This document shows, piece after piece, positions 54,117 through 63,578 of a stretch of DNA of 64,000 nucleotides (positions are counted from its first letter, which is position 1; each line of letters opens with the position of its first letter). Under the pieces are notes generated by a model. That model saw only the letters and a program-made list of their open reading frames with translations. It made no database searches and had not been told where the DNA came from. This DNA is from Nodularia spumigena CCY9414. GTDB lineage: Bacteria; Cyanobacteriota; Cyanobacteriia; Cyanobacteriales; Nostocaceae. A program made the position numbers and the translations under genes. Location of the stretch: the NCBI RefSeq assembly GCF_000340565.2, contig NZ_CP007203.1:2845824-2909823 (forward strand), read 5' to 3'.

Positions 54117-55094
54117 ATGAATACTTTTTTTTGTTCTGACCATGCACGAGAAGTAGGAGAAGATATTATTAGTAGTGCGACAAATTACGAAACATATATT
54201 TTGGTTGAATGTCCTCAACCCTGGACATACGATGCTTTTCAATCTAAATGGGTACCAAATAATTTACAGGTTTTAGTAGAAGAAGTCCGCCGGGCTAAAT
54301 TATCCGTCAGATTTCTCTTAATTGCTAATAATTATTCACACAAAGTAGACTACACCACCCTGTTGATTTATCAAAAAAAAGAGGGGCTGAGTCATGGATA
54401 CCAAAAATATGAGTTCAAGTTACCACACATTGAACAAGTAGCGGGGGTAGTCAAAAAATGTTTATGGGGTAAAATACCAGATTATGAAATAGATACAAAT
54501 ATTACCAGAGATATTTTAGTATGTACCCACGGTAGCCATGATCAGTGTTGTGCTAGATATGGAAATCCTTTTTATTTCCAAGCGAGCGATACTATTGCTG
54601 ATTTGCAATTGGATAATGTCCGTATTTGGAAATCCACTCATTTTGGTGGACATAGATTTGCACCAACAGCAATAGATTTACCAGAGGGCAGATATTATGG
54701 TGTTCTCAATCAAGAATCATTTCGGTCAATTTTAACCCGTACAGGTGATATACAATCTCTCAGGAAAGTATACAGAGGCTGGGGAATTCTACCAACTCCG
54801 GTGCAAATATTAGAAAGAGAACTTATGCTGCGCTACGGATGGAATTGGTTTAATAACAAAGTCGCGGGAAAAATAATTCAGCAAAGTTTAGATAACAATA
54901 CAATACTCGCCGAGTTAAGTTTTGAAGAACCCTGTGGTTCTTTGTCTATTTACCAAGCAAAACTCGTCCAAGACAAAACAAAGACATTACAAATAAAAGG
55001 TTCTTGTAATGCCGAAGAAAAATCTGTATTTGTCAAATATGCTGTAGATAGTATCGGGCTTGTCTGTCATAAAGTTCCAACTTGCAGTAATTAA
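54117..55094 (+). CDS. Sucrase/ferredoxin-like family protein
   Basis: The 325 residues match the Suc_Fer-like family. The C-terminal thioredoxin-like ferredoxin part contains VCTHGSHDQCCARYG (three Cys) and STHFGGHRFAPTAIDLP with conserved His residues. These proteins are thought to bind a 2Fe-2S cluster; a eukaryotic relative is Aim32, and bacterial ones are sometimes tied to iron or siderophore loci. No such locus is visible here. ATG at 54117. Confidence 0.82.
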   Translation: MNTFFCSDHAREVGEDIISSATNYETYILVECPQPWTYDAFQSKWVPNNLQVLVEEVRRAKLSVRFLLIANNYSHKVDYTTLLIYQKKEGLSHGYQKYEFKLPHIEQVAGVVKKCLWGKIPDYEIDTNITRDILVCTHGSHDQCCARYGNPFYFQASDTIADLQLDNVRIWKSTHFGGHRFAPTAIDLPEGRYYGVLNQESFRSILTRTGDIQSLRKVYRGWGILPTPVQILERELMLRYGWNWFNNKVAGKIIQQSLDNNTILAELSFEEPCGSLSIYQAKLVQDKTKTLQIKGSCNAEEKSVFVKYAVDSIGLVCHKVPTCSN

Positions 55095-55199
55095 AAAGTT
55101 GGTTGACAAAAATCATCCCGGAGGTTGCTATCTACCCAACATGGATGACAAAACAAGCCGCTAGGCGAATGCGCCCCTCTGGGTTAAAAAAATCTAGAT

Positions 55200-57080
55200 T
55201 CAAGAACCCAACATTTGCAAATTATGTAAAGTAGCATAGAGTCCCTGTTGTTGTATCAATTCATCATGGCTACCTTGTTCTATTAATTCACCTCGTTTCA
55301 ATACAAAAATTCGATTGACATTGCGAATTGTGGACAGGCGGTGAGCAATAATAATGGCAGTACGTTTGACTAAAAGTTGGTTTAATGCCTCTTGCACTAA
55401 AGTTTCTGTACTGACATCTAAACTAGCAGTAGCTTCATCCAGCACCAAAATTTGCGGGTTGCGAATTGCTGCACGAGCAAAGGCTAAAAGTTGCTTTTGA
55501 CCACTAGACATATTTGTACCACGTTGCCGCAGTTGAGTATCATAGCCTTGGGGTAAATTTTCAATAAACTCAGCCACATTTGTTTTAATAGCAGCTTGTT
55601 GAATTTCCTCAAGGGTGTAATAGTCGCCTAAAGTGATATTGCTTTTAACATCACCAGCAAACAAAAAGCCTTCTTGCAAAATTACTGCCATATAGCGCCG
55701 TAAATCGGACTGTGGTAACTCCCGGATATCTACACCATCTACTAAAATGCGTCCTTTGCTGGGTTCATAAAGACGGCACAAAAGCCGAATAATCGAACTT
55801 TTTCCCGCACCGGTGGGACCTACTAAGGCTACTTTTTCACCAGGATGAATCACGAAATCTAAGTCTTTAATGACATAATCATCGTCTTTGTAGGCAAACC
55901 AGACGTGTTCAAACCGAATTTCTCCCAATTCGGGGGTAGGATTGAACTCCTGGGATTCCATATTAGTAGTGATCTCGTCTATATAGCTGAGACTAGAATC
56001 AAATATGGAAAATCGCGGATTACTACCGTCGCGGATTTCTATGGGTTCATCCAAAATGTCGGTAATGCGTTCAATGGAAGTAAAACCGGCTTGAATGACG
56101 GTGAATTTTTCGGCAAAATCCCTTAAAGGATCAAATAATCGCTGGGCGTATAAAATGAATGCTGCTAATACACCGAAGGTGAGGGTTTGATCTAAAAGTA
56201 ACCAAGCACCTAGTAAAAGTACTCCAGCGATCGCAATTAGTCCGATCCATTCCAAAGTGGCTGAAACAGCCGAATCATAAAGAATAGTTTGATCTACTTG
56301 CTGGGTGTAGCGTTGGTTGGCTTGGCGAAACAAGTTAGCATTAAATCTTTCTCGTCGGAACAACTGCACGACATTAATACCAACTACATTTTCTTGTAAC
56401 TGGGAATTTAAAGCCGAAAGTTCTTCCCGTGCTTTGTAATTGGCTTTGCGATATTGTTGCTGAAAGTAAATAATCAACCAGGTAATTGGCAACAGCATCA
56501 CCAGCAGCAAGCAAGCGAGCTTCCATTCAATCGAAAGCATTATACCGATGATTACCAGCATTGTCAACACATTGGACACAATGCCGATCGCCCCAGTGGA
56601 AAAGACATCTCCCAATACTTCCACATCGCTGGTGAGTTTAGTAATTATTTTACCTATGGGTGTGCGGTCAAAGAAACGCACGGCTAAAGATGTCACATGA
56701 TGAAATAAATCCTGGCGAATGGCTGCGGTGATTTTCTGCCCTAGTTTCTGTAATAGATAACCCTGAACACCAGTTAATAGCAGTCGGATCACAATGGCAG
56801 TTAGGATTAATACTTGCAGGATATTTAACCCTTGCCATAAGGGGCGATTCCTCAGAAACTCATAGGTACTGGGTTCATTGCGAATCAAAGAAATAACCTG
56901 TCCAATTAGCAGTGGTTGGACAGCGTTGGCTAATGCGATTGGTATAAGTAGTACTAGTGCCAGTGTCAACAGTCGTCCACTGCGACGGGCATAAGGCAAT
57001 AGTCGTAAAAATAACCGCCAGTCACTGTTATTCGCGCGGTTATCTGTGTCGGATTTGTCTAAAGATTGGTAGCTGCTCAT
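55200..57080 (-). CDS. ABC exporter, fused membrane and ATPase domains
   Basis: The 626 residues have six membrane helices (about 35-320) followed by an ATPase: Walker A GPTGAGKSS, Q-loop ILQEGFLF, signature MSSGQKQLLAFARA (S in place of the usual LSGGQ second position), Walker B ILVLDEATASLD and the switch AHRLSTIRN. This is a homodimer- or heterodimer-forming exporter of the lipid A/multidrug type. The substrate cannot be inferred. A ~50-residue insert near 345-375 between the domains is variable. Confidence 0.9.
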   Translation of the reverse strand: MSSYQSLDKSDTDNRANNSDWRLFLRLLPYARRSGRLLTLALVLLIPIALANAVQPLLIGQVISLIRNEPSTYEFLRNRPLWQGLNILQVLILTAIVIRLLLTGVQGYLLQKLGQKITAAIRQDLFHHVTSLAVRFFDRTPIGKIITKLTSDVEVLGDVFSTGAIGIVSNVLTMLVIIGIMLSIEWKLACLLLVMLLPITWLIIYFQQQYRKANYKAREELSALNSQLQENVVGINVVQLFRRERFNANLFRQANQRYTQQVDQTILYDSAVSATLEWIGLIAIAGVLLLGAWLLLDQTLTFGVLAAFILYAQRLFDPLRDFAEKFTVIQAGFTSIERITDILDEPIEIRDGSNPRFSIFDSSLSYIDEITTNMESQEFNPTPELGEIRFEHVWFAYKDDDYVIKDLDFVIHPGEKVALVGPTGAGKSSIIRLLCRLYEPSKGRILVDGVDIRELPQSDLRRYMAVILQEGFLFAGDVKSNITLGDYYTLEEIQQAAIKTNVAEFIENLPQGYDTQLRQRGTNMSSGQKQLLAFARAAIRNPQILVLDEATASLDVSTETLVQEALNQLLVKRTAIIIAHRLSTIRNVNRIFVLKRGELIEQGSHDELIQQQGLYATLHNLQMLGS

Positions 57081-57523
57081 AATAAGAGCATTATAGTGAA
57101 CTACCCCAACCTATAGACCGACGGAGCTTCCCAATTGATCAGGAATAGCCTCCATCCATAGTTCTATTGGTCTGAGATTCCCTCTGTGGGCAGGAGTCCT
57201 GATTCCCAAGACCCAAATCTTTTACCCAGAGCTATGCCGTAAAGCCTACGGCATAGCTGCGCTTACCGCGTAGCGTCCCGTAGGGAAGGGTTTTTTGGCA
57301 ACATATACATAAAACCTTGGTTTTCGCTTATGGCATTGATGGTTACTCTCCCAAAGATTGGGACTGTTCTCAAAATGCCCAAATAATTAACCCCAGCATA
57401 TAAGCTGAAAAAACCTGATTTTGCACAAAATATTTAAATACAACTCTTGTGGGATGGGCATCTTGCCCGTCCAAATTGTGCAAGTTGAATGCTCAACAGC
57501 TTACCTAAAATTTTGTTCCTAAA
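57081..57523. other. 443-bp spacer between the ABC exporter and M20 genes
   Basis: No gene. It holds a perfect 11-bp-arm hairpin (57231-57257), a GCGTAGCGTCCCGTAGGGAAGGG repeat followed by TTTTTT (57268-57296), and AT-rich DNA. Confidence 0.6.
57231..57257. repeat. Hairpin GCTATGCCGTA...TACGGCATAGC
   Basis: Perfect 11-bp arms around AAGCC. It belongs to the short palindromic repeats typical of this genome. Confidence 0.75.
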
Positions 57524-58723
57524 TTATCCGTAAAAAGTTTCTATGCAGCGAAGAAATATCTCAACCCCTATCCCTAGAACAGTTTCATCAAAGTCGAATT
57601 GAGGATGATGGTGAGAATAAGACAACCCTTGTTGCAAATTCGCAGAACCTAAAAAGAAATAGCAGCCTGATACTTCTTGGAGATATAAAGCCATATCTTC
57701 ACCTGCCATCGTTTGGCAGTCAGAGACAACCCTTTGGGGAATTTCAATTGCAGATAAAGCAGCAGAACGAACTATTTCTGCAAAAACTGCATCATTAATA
57801 ACAGGAGGCGAGATGTGCAGATAGTCAAATTCATAACTAGCCTCGTAGATTTGGCAAACTCCAGCAATCACTTGCTCAATACGCTTTTGCAGAAAATTTG
57901 ATAAATCGGGATTGAAATAACGTACAGTACCACTGAACTCAGCAGTAGAGGCGATAACATTGCGTTTTGTCCCACTATGAAGTTGACCAACAGTTATTAC
58001 CACAGACTCTAGTGGATCAACATTGCGAGCCACAATTGTTTGTAAAAGATTGATGGTATTGGTAGCAACTATAATCGCATCAACAGTTTGGTGGGGTAAT
58101 CCACCGTGTCCTCCCTTACCGAAAATTTTGCAGTTAAAACTCTCGGAAGCCGCCATCAATGCACCACTACGAACACCTACTGTACCAAGTGGCAAGTTGT
58201 TCCAAATGTGTAGACCAATAATTCCGTCCACATCTTTTAATACCCCAGCCTCAATCATTGCTTTAGCACCACCCAAACCCTCCTCAGCTGGTTGGAAGAT
58301 GAGTTTCACCATTCCAGTAAATTCTCGATGTTGAGAAAGGTAATGAGCTAGACCAAGTAATATTGCCGTATGTCCGTCATGACCGCAAGCGTGCATTACT
58401 CCTGGGTGAAGAGAACGATAAGGCACATCATTCTCTTCATGGATAGGTAAAGCATCCATATCAGCCCGAATTGCCAGCACTTTTGGTTTTGTCTGCGATT
58501 TTTTTGTGGTGTTTTTTCCGTAAATTGTCGCAACAATACCAGTTTGGGCGATACCAGTTTCATGTTCAATGCCCCATTCTTGCAACTTCTGTGAAACGAA
58601 AAGAGCAGTGAGTTGTTCTTGGAAACCCAGTTCAGGTCGTTGGTGAAATTTGCGTCGCCAGTCTACTAAGCTTGGTTGCAATGCTTGAATTTCAGGTCGC
58701 AATTGGAATAGGTTATTTTCCAT
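57524..58723 (-). CDS. M20 family amidohydrolase / N-acyl-amino acid hydrolase
   Basis: The 399 residues show the M20D pattern: WRRKFHQRPELGFQE, RADMDALPIHEENDVPYRS, MHACGHDGHTAILLG (metal-binding), FQPAEEGLGGAKAMIEAG (catalytic Glu region) and SHHHPQFDFDE near the end. Family members cleave amides such as N-acetyl amino acids, hippurate or auxin conjugates. Cytosolic, no signal peptide. It diverges from a C4-dicarboxylate-type transporter gene, hinting at joint use of an organic acid or amide, which is inference. Confidence 0.9.
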   Translation of the reverse strand: MENNLFQLRPEIQALQPSLVDWRRKFHQRPELGFQEQLTALFVSQKLQEWGIEHETGIAQTGIVATIYGKNTTKKSQTKPKVLAIRADMDALPIHEENDVPYRSLHPGVMHACGHDGHTAILLGLAHYLSQHREFTGMVKLIFQPAEEGLGGAKAMIEAGVLKDVDGIIGLHIWNNLPLGTVGVRSGALMAASESFNCKIFGKGGHGGLPHQTVDAIIVATNTINLLQTIVARNVDPLESVVITVGQLHSGTKRNVIASTAEFSGTVRYFNPDLSNFLQKRIEQVIAGVCQIYEASYEFDYLHISPPVINDAVFAEIVRSAALSAIEIPQRVVSDCQTMAGEDMALYLQEVSGCYFFLGSANLQQGLSYSHHHPQFDFDETVLGIGVEIFLRCIETFYG

Positions 58724-59036
58724 CAGTTTTATCCTTCATTTGGTTAGATGAATTTTTTGACTTTCTATATAGCGATTCCCAACTAAATAGGTACTACAAG
58801 AATTATTCGACCACAGACAGATGTAGACGCGTTAGCGGCTTGCCGTAGGCTACACAGATGAACACAGATGAATACGTACCTCACTAGATTAGGAAACGCT
58901 ATAAGGTTGTCACCCATTTTGATGAGAAGTTATGCACTAATGAGTCTACAGAGATTGAGGATTTTGCATAAGTCTGAAAAAACAGAGTGTAGTAATTTAT
59001 AGCGGATAGCTGAAAAATTTACTTTAGGAACCAAAG
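58724..59036. other. 313-bp divergent spacer (M20 / DcuC-like)
   Basis: No gene. It contains a short GCGTTAGCGGCTTGCCGTAGGC repeat fragment (about 58829-58850) and an ACAGATGAACACAGATGAA direct repeat (58854-58872). The rest holds the promoters. Confidence 0.5.
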
Positions 59037-60347
59037 ATGCTTTCAACTTTTGCACCGTTGGTAATTATTTTGATTGCCATGATCTTCATGTTCAAGCGTG
59101 TTGATGTGCGCCTGAGTTTAGGGTTATCTGCAACGGGTTTGTTTTTAATTGCAGGTAAGTTACCTCAACTTTTTGTCACCATTACTCAACAAATGACAAA
59201 TGAAAAGACGGTTGTGCCGATTTGTACAGCAATGGGGTTTGCCTATGTATTAAGACTAACAGAGTGCGATCGCCACCTCACACATCTATTACTGGCTCCC
59301 TTGCGTCATGGAAGATGGTTGTTAATTCCAGGAGGAATTATTGCGGCTTACATCGTCAATATGGCGATTGTCAGTCAGTCAAGCACGGCAGCAATCGTAG
59401 GAACTGTATTATTACCTTTACTACTGGCTGTTAATATCACGCCAGTCATAGCAGGTTCGCTGTTATTGCTCGGTTCTTCAATGGGAGGCGAGTTATTCAA
59501 CCCAGGCGCAGTAGAGATTGTCAAACTAGCAGAACTCACAGGACAACCAGTAGCAAAACTAGTAGCACAGGTATTACCTATTAACCTTTTGGCAAGCATC
59601 ACCACGCTAATTGTATTTTGCATCCTAGCTGTAATTTTATCTCAGAAGGCGGTATTACTATCACCAGAAATAACTAAAGTTGATTCAGATGTTGCACAGT
59701 CAGGCAAACCATTTCATCTGAATCTGATTAAAGCACTAGTGCCACTACTACCATTAGCATTGCTATTTATCATTCCTGCCTTGGTACAGCTTCCCAAGGA
59801 GTTTTCTAATAATAGTGTTTCTATCGCTGCTGCCATGTTAATTGCAGTTACAGCCGCAGGATTAACTACTCCCAAAGAGTCAGGCGGTTTGGTAGCAGCA
59901 TTTTTTGAAGGTGCAGGTTTTGCTTATGCCAACATCATTTCCATCATCATTGTAGCCACCATTTTCACTGACGGTATCAAAGCCAATGGATTGATAGAAG
60001 TTCTGAGAAATGCGCTAGCAAACCGTCCAGTTGCAGTCAAGATTACCAGTTTGATTTTACCTTTTACCCTAGCAGGAGTAACAGGCTCTGGAAGTGCGCC
60101 TGCCATAGCAGTGATGAATGTACTAGTACCAGTAGCTACAACGATGAATTTAGATCCTGTAAAAATTGGCGCACTAGCAGCAGTAGCAGCACAGTTAGGA
60201 CGCACCTTGAGTCCAGTAGCCGCCGTTGTAATTATGAGCGCTACGATATCTAAGCAACCACCTCTAAATTTGGTCAAATGCGTGGTATTACCGCTTTTAG
60301 CTGGGTTGGCAGCAGTAATTGTAGCAACATTATGTAACTGGGTTTAA
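59037..60347 (+). CDS. DcuC-like C4-dicarboxylate transporter
   Basis: The 436-residue product is almost wholly hydrophobic, with about 12 segments. Conserved loops MAIVSQSSTAAIVGTVLLPLL, GSSMGGELFNPGAVEI and GVTGSGSAPAIAVMNVLVPV resemble the DcuC/ion-transporter superfamily, which exchanges or exports succinate, fumarate or related acids. Succinate export would suit dark anoxic metabolism together with the hydrogenase block, but that link is distant and inferred. Confidence 0.7.
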   Translation: MLSTFAPLVIILIAMIFMFKRVDVRLSLGLSATGLFLIAGKLPQLFVTITQQMTNEKTVVPICTAMGFAYVLRLTECDRHLTHLLLAPLRHGRWLLIPGGIIAAYIVNMAIVSQSSTAAIVGTVLLPLLLAVNITPVIAGSLLLLGSSMGGELFNPGAVEIVKLAELTGQPVAKLVAQVLPINLLASITTLIVFCILAVILSQKAVLLSPEITKVDSDVAQSGKPFHLNLIKALVPLLPLALLFIIPALVQLPKEFSNNSVSIAAAMLIAVTAAGLTTPKESGGLVAAFFEGAGFAYANIISIIIVATIFTDGIKANGLIEVLRNALANRPVAVKITSLILPFTLAGVTGSGSAPAIAVMNVLVPVATTMNLDPVKIGALAAVAAQLGRTLSPVAAVVIMSATISKQPPLNLVKCVVLPLLAGLAAVIVATLCNWV

Positions 60348-60400
60348 GTATCATGTGATTTACTGTTATATAGAGATTGTGAATCAGGTAGCAAAATACT

Positions 60401-61141
60401 ATGGATGAAAATCAAATCGAAGCAGAATTAATGAGATTGTTTAACATAATTCGCCGCTCACAAGTCTTGAATAGAGAGAGAACAAAAGCTCTCAATCACT
60501 TTCTCATTCTCTGTCAACAATCTCTCAAATTAATCAAAGATCAGCACCAAGATTATTCCGAAGCCTTAAATAAAACCTGGGTATGGCTTGGTAAAAATAT
60601 CCAAAATTTTCAACCGAGTTCTAGTTCATTGAGAGAAAGTTTAGAGAGGTGGATTAATGGGTATCTTTATTGGCGTATTAAAGATTTATATATTCCAAAT
60701 GATGATCAAAAATTTACAACTTTTAGTATAGATAAACCAATTGGTGAGAGAAATTATAGTCTAACGTATAAAGATTTACTGATAGATGATAATCAGGAAT
60801 CAAGTTTATTAGATAAGCTGATAATTGATGAAGAAGCGGAACACATTAAAAATGTAGTTGAAAAAATTCGTCTTTATGTTGAACAAGATCCAGATAGTAT
60901 CTTCAGAAATTTTTATCCGAAAAAATATCCTCAATGTAATTGTCAGTTACTGATCACAAGGCTAATTTTCAAAGAACCACCCAATTCACTAGCTGATATT
61001 GCCAGAGAGTATGATATTAAATATCAAAACCTCAATACCTGCTGGCAACATACTCAACGTCCCAATTGTCGTAAGCTGCTCAAAGAAATTGCCTACAAAA
61101 TTTACAAAGATAACTACTATCAATCTGAGGTAAAACTATGA
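60401..61141 (+). CDS. Sigma-70-like (ECF-type) regulatory protein of a CHAT operon
   Basis: The 246 residues look like a divergent sigma factor: a helical first half with RWINGYLYWRIKDLY (region 2-like), and a C-terminal part NSLADIAREYDIKYQNLNTCWQHTQRPNCRKLL that fits a region 4 helix-turn-helix. Motif conservation is weak, so it may be a sigma-like adaptor rather than a working factor. It overlaps the next gene by 4 bp (ATGA at 61138-61141), so translation is coupled. Its promoter should lie in the 53 bp after the DcuC-like gene, or it is co-transcribed with it. Confidence 0.6.
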   Translation: MDENQIEAELMRLFNIIRRSQVLNRERTKALNHFLILCQQSLKLIKDQHQDYSEALNKTWVWLGKNIQNFQPSSSSLRESLERWINGYLYWRIKDLYIPNDDQKFTTFSIDKPIGERNYSLTYKDLLIDDNQESSLLDKLIIDEEAEHIKNVVEKIRLYVEQDPDSIFRNFYPKKYPQCNCQLLITRLIFKEPPNSLADIAREYDIKYQNLNTCWQHTQRPNCRKLLKEIAYKIYKDNYYQSEVKL

Positions 61142-62076
61142 ATAGTACCAAATCAAATCTCCCAATTATCCTCATAGATGTAGCCGTCCATCGCCTAGCT
61201 GAGAAATTTGCTTCTCAACAAGCAACTCCTGACAAATTAAAAAGAGTTTATTTTAATACTTTGGCTGTTTACGCCGTCAATGAATATTTGAAACGGTTGG
61301 ACATTCCAGCAAATTTAGAGCGAAGTGACAGTTGGAATGCAGTTTTATATTCTCTCTTTGATGTAGCTGAATTGACGTTAGAAAACATTGATAAAAAAAT
61401 AGAGTGTCGCCCAGTTTTTCCAGGAAAAACAACGTTTAAATTACCACTGGAAGGAGCAGAAAATCTCATTGGTTATGTTGTCGTACAGTTGAATGAGACT
61501 CTCACTCAAGCTGAAATTTTAGGATTTTTACCTATCAATTCTATCAGTAAAAATCCTGTGAAACAAATAGCAATTTCTGATTTAAAATCTATTGATGTAC
61601 TGATTGACCATATATATGATGCTCAAGAAGCCATATCAGGGCAAAAACTTATCAATATTATTCACCGAGTTCAGCAGGCTTTTCAAGATGTTTTAGAAGA
61701 ACCTACCCTATCCTATGCACACAGAAGCAGTTCTGAATTAAGAGAACTTAGCGAAAATCATCAAGATTCTGAAAATCACTTAGTTGTAGAAATTGATTTA
61801 GGCTTACAAAAGCTTCTCCTCATTGTTGAGATGGCATTTAAAGATGAACAGAGAAAGCTGATACGCTTGCAGTTAGAGTCGATAAACACAAGCGAATTGC
61901 CTCCTTTGCAACTATTTATTATCGAGGAATCTGGAGAAATATTTCCTCATGAAATTGAGTCTGAAAATCCTACTCATCTTCAAGTTAAAACCTTTAATGG
62001 TCGAGTTGGAGAGCATTTTAGCATCAAAATAGTGCTGGGAGATGTGATTGTCACAGAAAATTTTATTGTAGCTTAA
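61138..62076 (+). CDS. DUF1822 family protein
   Basis: The 312 residues carry the DUF1822 pattern: AVYAVNEYLKRLDIPANLERSDSW near the start, GYVVVQLNETLTQAEILGFLP in the middle, VEIDLGLQKLLLIVEM in the second half. The family is almost confined to cyanobacteria and regularly neighbours sigma-like and CHAT genes. Function unknown. No membrane segment. It is 20 bp upstream of the CHAT gene. Confidence 0.8.
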   Translation: MNSTKSNLPIILIDVAVHRLAEKFASQQATPDKLKRVYFNTLAVYAVNEYLKRLDIPANLERSDSWNAVLYSLFDVAELTLENIDKKIECRPVFPGKTTFKLPLEGAENLIGYVVVQLNETLTQAEILGFLPINSISKNPVKQIAISDLKSIDVLIDHIYDAQEAISGQKLINIIHRVQQAFQDVLEEPTLSYAHRSSSELRELSENHQDSENHLVVEIDLGLQKLLLIVEMAFKDEQRKLIRLQLESINTSELPPLQLFIIEESGEIFPHEIESENPTHLQVKTFNGRVGEHFSIKIVLGDVIVTENFIVA

Positions 62077-62096
62077 AGTTTGGTATTAAAGAACAA

Positions 62097-63572
62097 ATGA
62101 ACATAGCTATTCTTACGCTAGATATTGACTATAATCACAATGTGAAAGTTGACTTAAAAATTGGAACTGAAGTTATTCGGCAGGTATTACCTTCTTTTTC
62201 CAGAATCAAACTATCCTATGAGCAATGGCAAAAAGCTATCAATCAATCAAATAAACCTTCTAGATTAGAAGCAGAAGAACCAAGTAATAGCTTGCCTATT
62301 GATTATATCCAAAAGTGTGCAGAGGATTTAGAAACAGAAATTAATCATTGGCTAGATCATGATGGTTTTAAAAAGGGTAAAGAAAGTCTCTTGCGTTTTT
62401 TAGAATCATCGAAAAAATCTCCTAGCCGCATAATTATCAAGACTGATGATTTATTCTTACAACGAGTTCCTTGGTATTGTTGGAACATATTGTCAGAATA
62501 CAGCAATACTGAAATTACTTTAAGTTCTTATTCATGTACAACTCAAAAAAATTACCTTCCTCCTTATAAAACACAATTAAAATTACTCATCCTCTTAGGC
62601 GATCGCACAAATTTTTCTCCGAAACGCGATCAAGATATTATTGAAAACTTAAAAAGAAAAACTCATATAAAAATTGATGTTTTCCCTGCTACCAACCGCA
62701 AAAATGAATTATGCAATATAGATAAATTCAAAAAATCTTTAGAAAATATCCTTTCTAATGGATATGATATTATTTTCTTTGTAGGACATGGAGTGGGAGA
62801 GAGTGCAAAGCCAACGGATATAATTAGATTTAATATTAATAACACCCACTTAGATATAAAAATATCCGAGTTAAAAAAGCCTCTAAATATGGCAATCAAG
62901 AAAGGGTTACGTTTGGCTATATTTAATTCCTGTTTAGGCATGGAAATAGGGCATACTTTAGACCAAAATCATGCTCTAACTACGATTGTGATGCGGGAGA
63001 AGATCAGAGATGATTTCGCCATAGAATTTTTAGATAACTTTCTCAAGTATTTTTATTCAGGACAACCATTATGTCTAGCTGTTAAAGAAGCAAGGGAAAA
63101 ACTTCCAATAAATGGTCATAATTGGCTACCAGTGATTTTTCAAAAGGAGAGTGAAGAATCGATATATCTAAAAGATTGGATACTTCCAAATATTTTAGAA
63201 TTATTGTTTAATGTCGGCTTGACTGGTTTCAATTTCGGCTTAGTAGCAATATTTATTAGCTCTTGGGTATCTACTATCATGATTAGCCATAGTTATTGGC
63301 TTGCAGTATTAATTATCTGTGGTATAATTTCTGGTGTAATATTTGCTTTTTTTCCATATCTAAGCAAGCATAAGTATTTATTAATTTTGGGGATAGTTAC
63401 ACTGGGAACTAGTATAGTTTTTGGATTAATTTATGGTGCTTGGGCTTATGTTTATTCATTCTTAATAGCCTTATTTTCAGTATTTGCTATATCAGTTTTT
63501 TGCCTAATTTATTACCTTCGTCACACTTTGTTCACAATAATTGATTCTTACCTCAAGTTATCACAAAAGTAA
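62097..63572 (+). CDS. Membrane-anchored CHAT-domain (caspase-like) protease
   Basis: The 491 residues contain a CHAT (caspase HetF associated with TPRs) peptidase domain (about 160-350), with the catalytic pair in FFVGHGVGES (His 231) and IFNSCLGMEIG (Cys 279). About four membrane helices (about 368-482) form the C-terminus, so the protease faces the cytosol. Residues 1-155 are a helper region of unknown fold with PWYCWNILSEY. CHAT proteases are cleavage effectors in signalling and phage-defence systems such as Craspase and gasdermin loci. Partner genes (sigma-like, DUF1822, substrate-binding-like) suggest a sensing module; the target is unknown. Confidence 0.75.
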   Translation: MNIAILTLDIDYNHNVKVDLKIGTEVIRQVLPSFSRIKLSYEQWQKAINQSNKPSRLEAEEPSNSLPIDYIQKCAEDLETEINHWLDHDGFKKGKESLLRFLESSKKSPSRIIIKTDDLFLQRVPWYCWNILSEYSNTEITLSSYSCTTQKNYLPPYKTQLKLLILLGDRTNFSPKRDQDIIENLKRKTHIKIDVFPATNRKNELCNIDKFKKSLENILSNGYDIIFFVGHGVGESAKPTDIIRFNINNTHLDIKISELKKPLNMAIKKGLRLAIFNSCLGMEIGHTLDQNHALTTIVMREKIRDDFAIEFLDNFLKYFYSGQPLCLAVKEAREKLPINGHNWLPVIFQKESEESIYLKDWILPNILELLFNVGLTGFNFGLVAIFISSWVSTIMISHSYWLAVLIICGIISGVIFAFFPYLSKHKYLLILGIVTLGTSIVFGLIYGAWAYVYSFLIALFSVFAISVFCLIYYLRHTLFTIIDSYLKLSQK

Positions 63573-63578
63573 TTGCAA